Assembly: GCA_003247185.1 (NCBI GenBank)
Contig: QKAV01000113.1
Coordinates: 39,207-103,206, forward strand
Reading direction: 5' to 3'
Origin: Crocinitomicaceae bacterium
Lineage (GTDB): Bacteria; Bacteroidota; Bacteroidia; Flavobacteriales_D; Crocinitomicaceae
Length of the DNA: 64,000 bases
The notes beneath the pieces are model-generated. The model made no database searches, was not told the origin of the DNA, and worked only from the letters and a program-made list of their open reading frames with translations. Below, piece after piece: positions 28,712 through 39,161 of this stretch; position 1 is the stretch's first letter; the number at the start of each line of letters is the position of its first letter. The position numbers were made by a program, and so were the translations under genes.

Positions 28712-31372
28712 TCAATAGAGTTTAAACTGTACATTCAGCAACACGGCAGAAGGCCTGATGGTATATTCTGAATAATAATTATTTAGATTATCGTAGTATG
28801 AATGAACATAGTTTTTAGTGTTCAGCAGGTTGGTCCAGTTAACGCCAAACTTTATTCGATTGCGTGAATAGACCAATCCGGCATCTATTATACAGAAATC
28901 TTTATACGAAGAGCCAGTGCGGGAATGATAGTACTCAAAGGCTGTACTTAATCTGATATTAGCTGGCAGGGTGATATGCAAAGATGCAATGTTTATAAGA
29001 TTACTTATAACAGGGAGCCCTGTACCTTTTTCAATACTTCCTGTTATCTGCTCCCAACTACACTTATTCGAGATGAGAATTGATTCTGTGGCGGCAAGTG
29101 AGGTGGTCAGGTTGATATTCCCCCCTCTGTTGACATACTCAATCAGGGTTCCCTGGCGTAACTGGGGAGTGTTTCCTTTGTTCCATGATCCGTCGATTGT
29201 GAATAGCAGTTTCTTCCAGTCAAAGCCCTTACTAAGCCTTCCTGTGACTGACAGAAAATCACCCGAGTTGTTCACTTCTATCAGGGTGGTCTTTAATACA
29301 GAACCTTCAAACTGCTGAGCATAAATTACTTCGTTGCTGTATTGACTATAATTGAATTCGATGCTTGCGAATATAAATTTCATGATTTCTTTATACAACA
29401 GTTTCAGACTCCCCGTATTACCATATGAGTCGCTCAATTTATTATCGTAACGGCTTAATGTTCGGTAGTTTTGTATTATGAAACCTGAATACAGTGTGTT
29501 TAAATCGGGGTTTTGATTGTAGTAAAACCATGTGCCAGATAGAGTCCACCTGGGCCCAATATTGTACAGTAGTTGTAAAGAGGGCTGAAATAGTATCTTC
29601 TTCTTCTGCGATTGTTTTAGTATGGTATTATCTGAAAGTGATATGTAATGAAACTGTATGGGTGTTGATAATCCTATGTTCAGGTCTTTTCTTCGGTAAC
29701 TGACTTCTATTGATACACCGGCTTTTGATCTTAACCATTTTTGGTTATTTGACAATGAATCACCGCTTATGATCGAAAAATTCTCATTTTTCTCCGGTTT
29801 TAATATATGCGAATTGAGTGATTGATGTTCTGCAGAAAGAAGGAATACGGGATTGATGTGGAGGTAATTCCATACGATTGACGATAAGAACATTAGACTG
29901 TTGTGAGTCTCGATTGTATTCAGTACCACATCTTGCTTTACAGACTGGTAGGGCAGGCTGTCGTTGAGAATATCGGTAAAAACTCCGGGTGTAATCTGAA
30001 GTTGATAGGGTTGTGATTTAAAAATGGTACGCGAATTTATTTCAATCCCCTTTTGGTTATTTTCATCGAAGCGTCTGATCCAGTGGGTTGTATTGCTCAA
30101 ACTGATGGAAGTGTAATCATATAACTGGTCTGTTGTGCGATTATTAAAGATTGTACCGGTTGTATTCTCCCAATTTCCAGAGAACTGAAGCATGCTGTTA
30201 AGGTAACTTTGATCAGTATTCCTGAAAATGCCGACATCTCCTTCTAATTTGTTCTTTTTTCCTAACGAATTCATTTTTTCACTGATGGTGAGTGTATCAG
30301 TTCCCGGGAGAATATAGGTTGTACGGGCAAAGCTGTTCCGGTCATCATTCTCGTGAAGACCCACCAGGTTGACGGTCATCTCGGAGTTATTATTCAACTT
30401 GTAAAGAGTATTGAAGGTAAACCCCTTGTCATTATTGAAATTGTAGCGCGACTTGAGAATATCGGGAGGTGAAGGCGTTATCATATATGACAAAGGTGTT
30501 CTGGAAACCGGACTCTCATTAGTATATGACAGTAACTCCGTTTCAATGTCATTGCCGGTATTGTTTGTTTTGAAAGATGCCAGATGTTGCCTGGCTTTAC
30601 TAAAATACATTCCTGTTATCCCAGTGTTCCATAGAAATTGAGTATCAACTCCTGCTTCAATTGAGGCCATGAAGTTGTATATATTCTTTGCTCCATTTTT
30701 TAATTTCAGGTTGATTGCTGCATCGTTTGAAAAGGCAGCATCGCGTAGCGCTTTAATTGGTTGGTGGTTTTCGAATATCTGGACAGTAGCAATATCTCTG
30801 GCTGTCATGTTATTGGTGGCTATTCCGTACCGCCCTTTGAGCATATCCATGTTTTCTATATAGAATTTGCTGATTGCTTTCCCTTGATATTCAATTCGGC
30901 CATTTTCTTTGACTTCGATTCCTGGCAGTTTTTTTAAAACATCGGCAATTACCTGGTCAGTGGAGTCTCTGAATGAATCTACCGAGTAATTGATCGTGTC
31001 GCGTGTACCCCATATCTTGGGCGATCTGACTGTAACCGCTTTAAGGTTAATGGCTCCTTCCTGAATTATGAAATCAACAGTCTGGTTGTAGTTTTCTATT
31101 CTTTTGACTTGTCGTATGATGTTAAATCCATAAACTGACAGCAGCAGATCCTTTTCTTTCCCATTGTACTGCAGTGTATATCTCCCGTCGCTATTACTGA
31201 AGTTGTATGCAACAACGGTACTATCAGAAGATTTCATCAACACGACTGAGGCATCGCTGACAGGCATATTCCTTTCATTAATAATAGTTCCGGAAATAAC
31301 CACCTGCGATAATGCTGTAGGTGATATTCCGACCAGAATTATTATTGTTATGAGCTGAAGGATTTTCTTCAT
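28712..31372 (-). CDS. TonB-dependent-receptor-like outer membrane protein with carboxypeptidase-regulatory-like N-terminal domain
   Basis: N-terminal SGTIINERNMPVSDASVVL, plug-like VIADVLKKLPGIEVKENGRIEYQGKAI, long beta-barrel. Confidence 0.88.
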   Translation of the reverse strand: MKKILQLITIIILVGISPTALSQVVISGTIINERNMPVSDASVVLMKSSDSTVVAYNFSNSDGRYTLQYNGKEKDLLLSVYGFNIIRQVKRIENYNQTVDFIIQEGAINLKAVTVRSPKIWGTRDTINYSVDSFRDSTDQVIADVLKKLPGIEVKENGRIEYQGKAISKFYIENMDMLKGRYGIATNNMTARDIATVQIFENHQPIKALRDAAFSNDAAINLKLKNGAKNIYNFMASIEAGVDTQFLWNTGITGMYFSKARQHLASFKTNNTGNDIETELLSYTNESPVSRTPLSYMITPSPPDILKSRYNFNNDKGFTFNTLYKLNNNSEMTVNLVGLHENDDRNSFARTTYILPGTDTLTISEKMNSLGKKNKLEGDVGIFRNTDQSYLNSMLQFSGNWENTTGTIFNNRTTDQLYDYTSISLSNTTHWIRRFDENNQKGIEINSRTIFKSQPYQLQITPGVFTDILNDSLPYQSVKQDVVLNTIETHNSLMFLSSIVWNYLHINPVFLLSAEHQSLNSHILKPEKNENFSIISGDSLSNNQKWLRSKAGVSIEVSYRRKDLNIGLSTPIQFHYISLSDNTILKQSQKKKILFQPSLQLLYNIGPRWTLSGTWFYYNQNPDLNTLYSGFIIQNYRTLSRYDNKLSDSYGNTGSLKLLYKEIMKFIFASIEFNYSQYSNEVIYAQQFEGSVLKTTLIEVNNSGDFLSVTGRLSKGFDWKKLLFTIDGSWNKGNTPQLRQGTLIEYVNRGGNINLTTSLAATESILISNKCSWEQITGSIEKGTGLPVISNLINIASLHITLPANIRLSTAFEYYHSRTGSSYKDFCIIDAGLVYSRNRIKFGVNWTNLLNTKNYVHSYYDNLNNYYSEYTIRPSAVLLNVQFKLY

Positions 31373-32860
31373 GCGACCAAGCTGTTTTTCAGTTTAAAAG
31401 ATCAGATTCTCAACGAAAGGAGACCGATGCAGGTAAAACTCCTCTGAAAGCTGAAAGATGAATTAAGTAGGTTATTGTTAGGTTTTTAAAAATATTCTTT
31501 ATTGATTGATAATTCAGATATATCTTTAAATTGTTGGAAGGATTATTTCGTTGAACTGATCACCAGAGATTACTTGTTCAGAAATGTACTTCGGCAAGTT
31601 TGTTTTACCCAATGTTGAAACCAATGTCCGGAGGTGGCTTCTTTTCAGGTAGCACCAGTACGAAGCAACAGGTAGAAAACAACAATTTCTCAGATGACAG
31701 AAGCAATTGCCTGTTCTTGGCTTACAATGCCTGGTAAAAAGGAAAAAATTGTTCATTTTTCCATTTCTTTCGGTTATTCTCATCCTTGTTTAGCAAATTA
31801 TTGAACGTTAACACTTTAATATTAAATAAATGCTATGGTTTTCAGGAACAAAGGAACAATCCTTTGAAGTCTCAATATGGGTCAATCATTTGGATGAAGC
31901 GGGCGATATTATGCTGTTGGTTTCGGAGTAGCTGGTCAAAGTCCAGCTTTCGGTGCTGTTCGCAGTGTAAGTTAATGATAGATCTTGCAGGTTGAACCTA
32001 TCTTAACTATTACCGGAAAGTATCGGGTATGTCTGCTAAGTCTCTCGTTTTCATCTTATAATGATAGATTTTATTGGTTCTAATCTTATTTCAAAAATAC
32101 AAATTTATAACTAATACAAATCTTTTTATCATTATTTGTGTGATCTATCTTGATAAAATTACGTTCGAAAGAAATAAAAATCATCATTAAGTAGTTCAAG
32201 GTTGATTTCTACTGAGTTTTCTTAAATAATGATTTTAATCTTCTGATGATTTCATATAGTAATATCATTCTGTTGTTTATGAATTAAATATCGATGGTTG
32301 GATCGTAAGATTTACTGCAATCTGATTTGAACGGTCTGTTTTATACCAAACAGCTGTTCTTTACCGGTTACATTATATCAATCTATACTATAGTGTTTTA
32401 AGCAGTTTCAATTGTTTATTAATTAGTTATTGGTTGGGGTATCAAGAGTTCATGGACATACTCTTTCCAGATTTAGAAGTTAGCCGATTAATCCGAAGCT
32501 CTTTTGTTACTTCGATATTGGGTATGGGTAATATTAGTTATATGTCTGATATATAGTGTGTAGTGTTGCTGCTTCAGTTTTTCTCTCGAAATCTTTATTC
32601 TCCGAATTAAATTCTTGAAGTTTGATTCTGACAACCTTGTTTTTCAGATATACGGTACGCAGACTCTCAGCAACAAAGACAACTTATGCCGGTAGCGTTA
32701 TTATTTAATTATTCAGTAACTTATAGAGAACCGTTACTATTCTTTACCAGATAGTTGAATTCTCTGATTCCGATACAGCTTTTAATCTGACATCATGTAG
32801 TTTCACCAGGTTATGTCTATAAGTTTACCCGGGAATGATTCGGTGTTTAACCGTAATCTC

Positions 32861-32926
32861 ACGGTCGATCTACGGTCGATCTACGGTCAATCTACGGTCA
32901 ATCTACGGTCAATCTACGGTCAATGT
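32861..32926. repeat. 11-bp tandem repeat, 6 copies (ACGGTCRATCT)
   Basis: Directly visible. Confidence 0.95.
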
Positions 32927-33211
32927 GCAATAAAGGAAGAGCCATACGCTGATCGTTAAATACATTTCTGAGACAGGTTGTAAGGAGGCTGTTTTATTTC
33001 TCAGTAGATAACTATTGTTGGAGTAGCAGTCATGCCCATTACTTTTTTTATTTGAGAGTTCAATGTTACCAGTGATTGATGCAGCTTATTAATGCTTCAG
33101 CCAGGAAACATGGCTCTTCCACAGACCTGTGTGGGACTGGTGAGAATCTTTTTAAGAATTTCGTTGATTATTATAATCGCTCAGGTAGAGAGTAGCCTGC
33201 TTATGCGGAGG

Positions 33212-35449
33212 TTAGGCCCTGGGTGCTGTCAGGCGGGAAAGTTGTTCGCAAAGAAGGCTGGCTACCACCATAGATACCCTTTTATTGTGAATGGGGAGCC
33301 CGTAACATACTATTGGAAGAGTCCATTCGAGTAAGGCAAGAATGTAAGGGATAAGGTCCGGATTACTCTGGCTACATTCGAATGCATACCGACGCATCCG
33401 GCAGGTGAGGTTGTAGTTCTTCGTTATAACTGCCTTATGATGTCCGTCGAAAAGGATGGTTGGTAAATCATCCAGGCGACTGGATTCATAAACAGGCGCC
33501 AACTGTTTGATGTACGATGTTGTTTCAATATCATCTGCAACAGGGGCATTGTCGACAAGGAGAATAGCCTCAAGCCGGGCGAAATCCGACACGATGGAAC
33601 GGGGACGTGTTTCAGAGAAGTCGATAAGGTATACGTTTCGGTTTTCGTCAAGAAGAATATTCTGCATGTTGAGGTCACCATGGCAGATACTTGTATTATA
33701 GCTGATGGTTTCGTCGCACCTGCGGGCGTATTCATGTTTCAGGAACCAGTAAGGGTTCAGCATTTGCCTGCCCGTTTCAGTCACCATGATGGTGGGTTCA
33801 TCGGCTGAGATACCAAAGAGTTCTTCCGCCGTTCGATAAATATGAGGGAAAAAGGTTTTAGTGGGGTCATGGTCTTTGTATGGCTGGATGGCTTTTAATA
33901 CTGGTTGCCCATACCAGGGTTTCAGAATCTGAAGGAAGATTTTGTCGAAGATAGGTTCCAGCGTGGCAAGATCTTCTTCCTGATATATATGTGTCAGCCA
34001 GCTCAATGTGCTGGATTCACCTCCAATACCGACAAAGTTGTAACGAAGGGCACCTGTATCACCATAGAATACGGTACCTAGAACATTGGCACTGTTGTTG
34101 AAGATATAGGGAAGAGCGAACTGTCTGCAATGGTCAGATTCGCGTTTGATAAGGTCGCGATGGGCAATCTTCATAACGGTAGGGCGCATTTTTCTCCCTT
34201 CGTGGTCGAAAGAAGAGACCTGGAAAGTCTGGGCAGAGAACCCTCCATGCAGAGGTTTGATGAATACCCTTGAGGAGTCGGAATAGATCTGGCGCGCGAG
34301 AAAAGCTTTGTGGGATTCTATGGTGAAACTATCATCAGATTCAATAGGGAGACGGGTTGCAGAGCCATTGGTAAAGGTATCAGCAGTTAGCAACCAAATA
34401 CGGGCATTGTTTGTGATAAATTCAGGGGGAGCTGGTACAACCTCATTTATGTTTTCGAATGTGAGGTGTAATCTGAGAAGTTCGTGTAAAGAAAGTGTAT
34501 GAGGTTCTTTGAGCGTTGATAATTTAAATTTCAGTCCGATGGGGTGAGTGGTTCCTTTGTTTTGGATCAGCCATTTGGTAAAACGGGTTAACCCGTGAAG
34601 AGCAGTACTGATTTTTAAGGCTTCATCATGATGGAGGATAACAGAAACTGAAGGAGATTGCGGCGAGAAGTCGGCAACTACAAGGAGAAGAGCCGGAGAG
34701 CCAATCATGTAATGTTGTTTAACCTGGTTAACCACCTCGCTGATCTTTGACTGATGATTTAGTTGTACACCATCAGGGATTATAATGGCCGCAGGTTGGT
34801 GCCCAAATGAAAGGGCTTCTGAAACCAGGAACCCGGTCTTTCCCGGATCGGATGTCAGGCGGAAGTCTGCTTCAGATATCCCGTCAGGTTGAATGAATCC
34901 CGTACAATTTCCAGCTACTACGAAGAATGATGGTTCGTTAACCGACTTAACGCATGTTTCTGCCGGATAACCAAATCCCGCGGCAAAGCCTAACTCATCG
35001 TAACTGACAATTTCGTTCCCAGACCAGATATGTCCTTCGTTGTTGTAGTCATCACGGATATCCAGTGAAAAGTTGTCTGAACCGATTACCAGGGTGCGGG
35101 AGGTTGATTTGGGTTTCTTTGATGAACGAATCTGTTGCAGTGCTTCTTCCATATTTGTTTTGAAACAGAAAAGATTGTGCAGCCCGGCAGTTTCGAATAC
35201 CTGCCATATATCAGCTGGGACTGAGGTAAGGAACAGATCAGCCTGTCCGGCTACTAATCTTTTCTTCGTTTTCAAAAGTACCCTGATTCCGGCACTTGCT
35301 AAATAGGGGCAGTTTGAGAAGTCGACGATAATGTCACGGTCATTTTCCGGAAATAATGAAAATGCCTTGTCGAGTTCGCTGCTACTGTTAGCGTCAATGC
35401 GACCCATGGGGCTGATGCATCGGTTGTCGGAATCTGTCATTACGTTCAT
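33212..35449 (-). CDS. STAS domain fused to a phosphotransferase-like (APH-fold) domain
   Basis: N-terminal IIVDFSNCPYLASAGIRVLL; C-terminal CHGDLNMQNILLDENRNVYLIDFSET. Confidence 0.8.
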   Translation of the reverse strand: MNVMTDSDNRCISPMGRIDANSSSELDKAFSLFPENDRDIIVDFSNCPYLASAGIRVLLKTKKRLVAGQADLFLTSVPADIWQVFETAGLHNLFCFKTNMEEALQQIRSSKKPKSTSRTLVIGSDNFSLDIRDDYNNEGHIWSGNEIVSYDELGFAAGFGYPAETCVKSVNEPSFFVVAGNCTGFIQPDGISEADFRLTSDPGKTGFLVSEALSFGHQPAAIIIPDGVQLNHQSKISEVVNQVKQHYMIGSPALLLVVADFSPQSPSVSVILHHDEALKISTALHGLTRFTKWLIQNKGTTHPIGLKFKLSTLKEPHTLSLHELLRLHLTFENINEVVPAPPEFITNNARIWLLTADTFTNGSATRLPIESDDSFTIESHKAFLARQIYSDSSRVFIKPLHGGFSAQTFQVSSFDHEGRKMRPTVMKIAHRDLIKRESDHCRQFALPYIFNNSANVLGTVFYGDTGALRYNFVGIGGESSTLSWLTHIYQEEDLATLEPIFDKIFLQILKPWYGQPVLKAIQPYKDHDPTKTFFPHIYRTAEELFGISADEPTIMVTETGRQMLNPYWFLKHEYARRCDETISYNTSICHGDLNMQNILLDENRNVYLIDFSETRPRSIVSDFARLEAILLVDNAPVADDIETTSYIKQLAPVYESSRLDDLPTILFDGHHKAVITKNYNLTCRMRRYAFECSQSNPDLIPYILALLEWTLPIVCYGLPIHNKRVSMVVASLLCEQLSRLTAPRA

Positions 35450-35508
35450 GGTAATCAGAAGAATTTTAGAAGACAGGAATAGGTTATTAAGGCTTATGGC
35501 TCAGATTG

Positions 35509-36990
35509 TCAATGGTAATCATCCATGATAACTCCGAGAAGTTCTTTCGCGATATCGGAGGCCAGGACAATTTTCTCAGGATCAACTGTTACATTATTCA
35601 GGTATTGCATTTTAATTACATCCCCGTCGCGTAGCTCCGGGATGATACCACTAAGCATAAAGCCTGCCTTGTTCATTTCACGCACGAGCAGGGCAGAACA
35701 GGGGTTGTCGACGGGTATTTCGAGATAAATAGTTTCGATTTTTTTTAAGCATAGTTCCCTGAGTTGATGTTTGATCAGGGGTATGGCATCTGTTCCCTGT
35801 TTCAAAACAGAAATCACGGCTATGTTGAAGTCTGGTTTGATTGTGGTGCTGACGAGTGAAAGGTATTGCGGAATTTCAGGTATTTCATTATCTGGTACCA
35901 TGATTATTTCACGGTCTAATTCGAGGCGTTGGTATATACTTGTGAGGAGAGGGAAGAATTTCTCGTTTAGATAAACTTTTCTATGAGGTTCCTGATTTAT
36001 CTTCAGGTAGAAAAGTACTACTGCCTGTCGTTGTTCAGTTTTTTCTCCTCCGATCTTTTTAAAAGTCATGGCCTGACTGGCGTAAGCGAGCATAATACCG
36101 GTTTCTTTTGCACCCAGGCTGATGTTCCCTTGTTGTGTGTATGAATGGATGGTAACAGATTCGCTGTAAATACCAAACATTTCGTGGTTTTTAGCATGTT
36201 CTTTCAGGAACTTCTTGGATTCCTTGAAGAGGCTGTGCCCCCTGTACCGGGGATCAATCATGGCTGCACCTGAATCAGCAACCAGGGCTCCCTTGTGTTC
36301 AAAGAAGAGGCTAAGGTTTCCAACGATCTGGTGGTCTTTGTTGATAGAGACAACCGACATGAGAAGTCCGTCTTCTATTAGTTCCCGAATTTTCTCAGGG
36401 TAGTAGAAAGCGGAAGAATAGGTGTAGCCATAAACCCGGTAGGCGAGTCTTGAAAGGTTGACAGCATCTTCGGGTTTTACCAGCCGCATAACCGGAGTGT
36501 CGGAAGCTGTTTCGGGCTCATTTTCGGTTGAGAAATTATTTCCTTGCCTCAGAGGCATGTCGGCGATACTGGTCTCGGTGATGTATTTAACCAGTTCAAG
36601 TCTTTTCCCTTCGCGTCCGAGGTTAATAATGTTGAACTCGTCGGCAAGGTTTTTCATCAGCAGGATTTCAAGAGCTGAATTTTCATTTTTCTGCATGTAT
36701 TCCATATCTGATGGTATACCCTTGTCTTCGATCGATATCACGAAAGCACCTGGCCTGTAGCTTATCTTCACATCAAAACTCCCAAGCTCTCCGGGTTCAA
36801 AGGAATTCTCAATCGTACTCAATACAGCTTCCTCCGTGATGAGTTCCAGTTTGTTTAATTCTCTTTCATCGAATTTGAAATCTTTGGCAAAGAACAGTAC
36901 AAATTCCTGTATCGCCCTGATAAATGATTTGTCAGCATATACAGTAAGTTTCGCGATGTATTCTTTTGAGAGTAGCTCTTTTGGTATCAT
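35509..36990 (-). CDS. HATPase (anti-sigma-like) domain plus GNAT-like acetyltransferase region
   Basis: ELNKLELITEEAVLSTIENSF and ISIEDKGIP; MIDPRYRGHSLFKESKKFLKEHA. Confidence 0.75.
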   Translation of the reverse strand: MIPKELLSKEYIAKLTVYADKSFIRAIQEFVLFFAKDFKFDERELNKLELITEEAVLSTIENSFEPGELGSFDVKISYRPGAFVISIEDKGIPSDMEYMQKNENSALEILLMKNLADEFNIINLGREGKRLELVKYITETSIADMPLRQGNNFSTENEPETASDTPVMRLVKPEDAVNLSRLAYRVYGYTYSSAFYYPEKIRELIEDGLLMSVVSINKDHQIVGNLSLFFEHKGALVADSGAAMIDPRYRGHSLFKESKKFLKEHAKNHEMFGIYSESVTIHSYTQQGNISLGAKETGIMLAYASQAMTFKKIGGEKTEQRQAVVLFYLKINQEPHRKVYLNEKFFPLLTSIYQRLELDREIIMVPDNEIPEIPQYLSLVSTTIKPDFNIAVISVLKQGTDAIPLIKHQLRELCLKKIETIYLEIPVDNPCSALLVREMNKAGFMLSGIIPELRDGDVIKMQYLNNVTVDPEKIVLASDIAKELLGVIMDDYH

Positions 36991-37520
36991 GAAATGGGGA
37001 GTTATTGATTATTGAAAGGGAGGGTAAAGTGGTTTCAGATATCGCTTCAGGAATCGCTAATCATGAACTGATAGCCTATAATTAGTTTATTTGCTGATTA
37101 ATAGGATTCTCCTGCTAAGATAGTTAGTTTTTAAATAAATGAGCGGGTTGAAATAGCTGGTACTAAAATGGTTCTGATAATGCTTAGTGTAAATCGTAAG
37201 ATTTGGAGTGGTAATCAAACTCCTTATTGAAAGTCTTATATTACTAGGTGTTTATCCGTTACATTGGTGTCAGTTTATCTCCATAAGACAACCATCGGTG
37301 AAAGGGTTTGTAACCACCCGTAGAGGATACTCCGTAATGATCACAATTCATTGGCAGGTTTTCATATTATCAATTCTTCATCTCCTTATCTCCTCTGTCA
37401 CGTAAGGTCCGGTCAATATTGCTGACTTATAAAGTTTAAAGAATACAAGCATCCGGTTCTGTCCCTGTCGGTTTGAATTGGTAACTTGCAGTATATATGA
37501 AGTTCACCGATAACAAGCAT

Positions 37521-37940
37521 TCAGTTTCCTGAAAGTTTTTTCGACAGTGTCAGGATATTCTTCCCGTCTGCACGTTTGTATTCTAAGTGGTCCATGATAG
37601 TGCGCATAAAATGAATCCCAAGGCCGCCGATTTTTCTATCTTCAATTGATTGGGTGATGTCGGGTTCATCCTGTAATAGAGGGTTAAATCCAATGGCATC
37701 ATCTATGGTCTGCATGGTGAATAATCTTCCGTCGAGGATGAACCTGATCTCGATTGTGTGTACTGCCTTGTCAGGATAGCCATAGTTGATAATATTAGTC
37801 ACAACTTCTTCGAGGACGAGGTTAAGTTTCATGGTCTCCTCCATCATCAGGTTCCACTCATCGGCCAATAATTCCAAGGTATTGGCGATGACATCCAGCT
37901 GGCTCATTTCGTTTGGAATTATAATCGTCTTTGTCAGCAT
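37521..37940 (-). CDS. RsbW-like serine kinase / anti-sigma regulatory factor
   Basis: LNLVLEEVVTNIINYGY; KIGGLGIHFMRTIMD. Confidence 0.9.
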   Translation of the reverse strand: MLTKTIIIPNEMSQLDVIANTLELLADEWNLMMEETMKLNLVLEEVVTNIINYGYPDKAVHTIEIRFILDGRLFTMQTIDDAIGFNPLLQDEPDITQSIEDRKIGGLGIHFMRTIMDHLEYKRADGKNILTLSKKLSGN

Positions 37941-37953
37941 GGTGATATAGATT

Positions 37954-39123
37954 TTATCCCAGATATTTCAGGTACAGCATGGTGATGTCGTCAGATTGCT
38001 GGGTTCCCATGGCAAATTGAGCGACATCATCGTTAATGGCTCCAACAACTTCCTGAGCTGACTTTCCAACTGAGGCGGACAGGATCGTCTCGAGTCGCTG
38101 CTCACCGTATGCTTCCTCGTTGGCATTAAATGCTTCAGTGACACCATCGGTGAAGAGGAGTATCCCCTGTTGAGGTGCCAGCCTGACTTGCATAGCTTTA
38201 TATTCATGGTCCTCAAAAACACCAAGAATCATGTTTCCGGAGGTTTCGACAGCCATTACTTTACCATCTTCCTTAAGAATATACGGGGGATTGTGCCCTG
38301 CATTCACGTAATCGATCTGGCCTGTTTTTAAATTAATAATGGCATAGAACACTGTTACGAACATACAACCTACGCTTTCGTTGCATAACAGTTTGTTTAC
38401 ATATTGCAGGCATTCATCAGACGGCATCCCTTTCAGGCCAGTGGCACGGATGAGTGTTCTGCTTACAGCCATGAATATGGCGGCAGGGATTCCTTTGCCT
38501 GAAACGTCCCCGATTACAAACCCAAGATGGTCGTTGTCGATCATGAAGAAGTCGAAAAAATCGCCACCTACCTCTCTGGCAGCCGCCATAGAGGCAAAGA
38601 TGTCGAACTCGGTCCTGTTTGGGAAAGGGGGGAAAATCTGAGGAAGGATCCCCTGCTGTATCTCGCGTGCAACGTTTAGGTCGCGTTGGATCGAAATAAG
38701 TTGGTCGTGTTCGTATATAAAGTTACGCTGAATTTTGATTTCTTCAAGGGTTTTATTTATAGTGATTTCGAGGTCGTCGAAGTTGATGGGTTTGGTGAGG
38801 AAGTCGAAGGCACCGCGGTTCATTGCTGTACGAATGTTTTCCATATCGCCGTAGGCTGAAACTACTACGGTTTTAAGGGAAGGGTTTTTCAGCTCTTTTA
38901 GTTTCAGCAGCAATGTAAGCCCGTCCATTTCGGGCATGTTAATATCAGAGAGGATTACTCCGATATCAGGATGTTCGATGAGTTTGGCTAAAGCCTCCAA
39001 TCCATTGTGGGCAAATATAAAATCGTATTCGTTACTTCTTATCTGCTTCCTGAATTTTTGCCTGATGAGGGGTTCAAGATCTACCTCATCGTCGACTACC
39101 ATAATTTTTACTTGTAAATCCAT
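37954..39123 (-). CDS. response regulator receiver + SpoIIE/RsbU-type PP2C phosphatase
   Basis: MVVDDEVDLEPLI, VILSDINMPEMDG, then FFDFFMIDNDHLGFVIGDVSGKGIPAAIFMA. Confidence 0.95.
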   Translation of the reverse strand: MDLQVKIMVVDDEVDLEPLIRQKFRKQIRSNEYDFIFAHNGLEALAKLIEHPDIGVILSDINMPEMDGLTLLLKLKELKNPSLKTVVVSAYGDMENIRTAMNRGAFDFLTKPINFDDLEITINKTLEEIKIQRNFIYEHDQLISIQRDLNVAREIQQGILPQIFPPFPNRTEFDIFASMAAAREVGGDFFDFFMIDNDHLGFVIGDVSGKGIPAAIFMAVSRTLIRATGLKGMPSDECLQYVNKLLCNESVGCMFVTVFYAIINLKTGQIDYVNAGHNPPYILKEDGKVMAVETSGNMILGVFEDHEYKAMQVRLAPQQGILLFTDGVTEAFNANEEAYGEQRLETILSASVGKSAQEVVGAINDDVAQFAMGTQQSDDITMLYLKYLG

Positions 39124-39161
39124 TCCTATGTACTATGTGTTGTGATAATAAATTTTCGTGA

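Noticed and set aside
31526-31995. Small ORFs at 31526-31783 (-) and 31786-31995 (+)
   Set aside because: Low-complexity translations, no coding signature; interval treated as non-coding or decayed. A short reading frame ending GRYYAVGFGVAGQSPAFGAVRSVS* near 31900-31977 was noted but is too short to assign.
32861-32926. Possible CRISPR array
   Set aside because: Units are 11 bp and directly adjacent with no unique spacers; a simple tandem repeat. No cas genes in the window.
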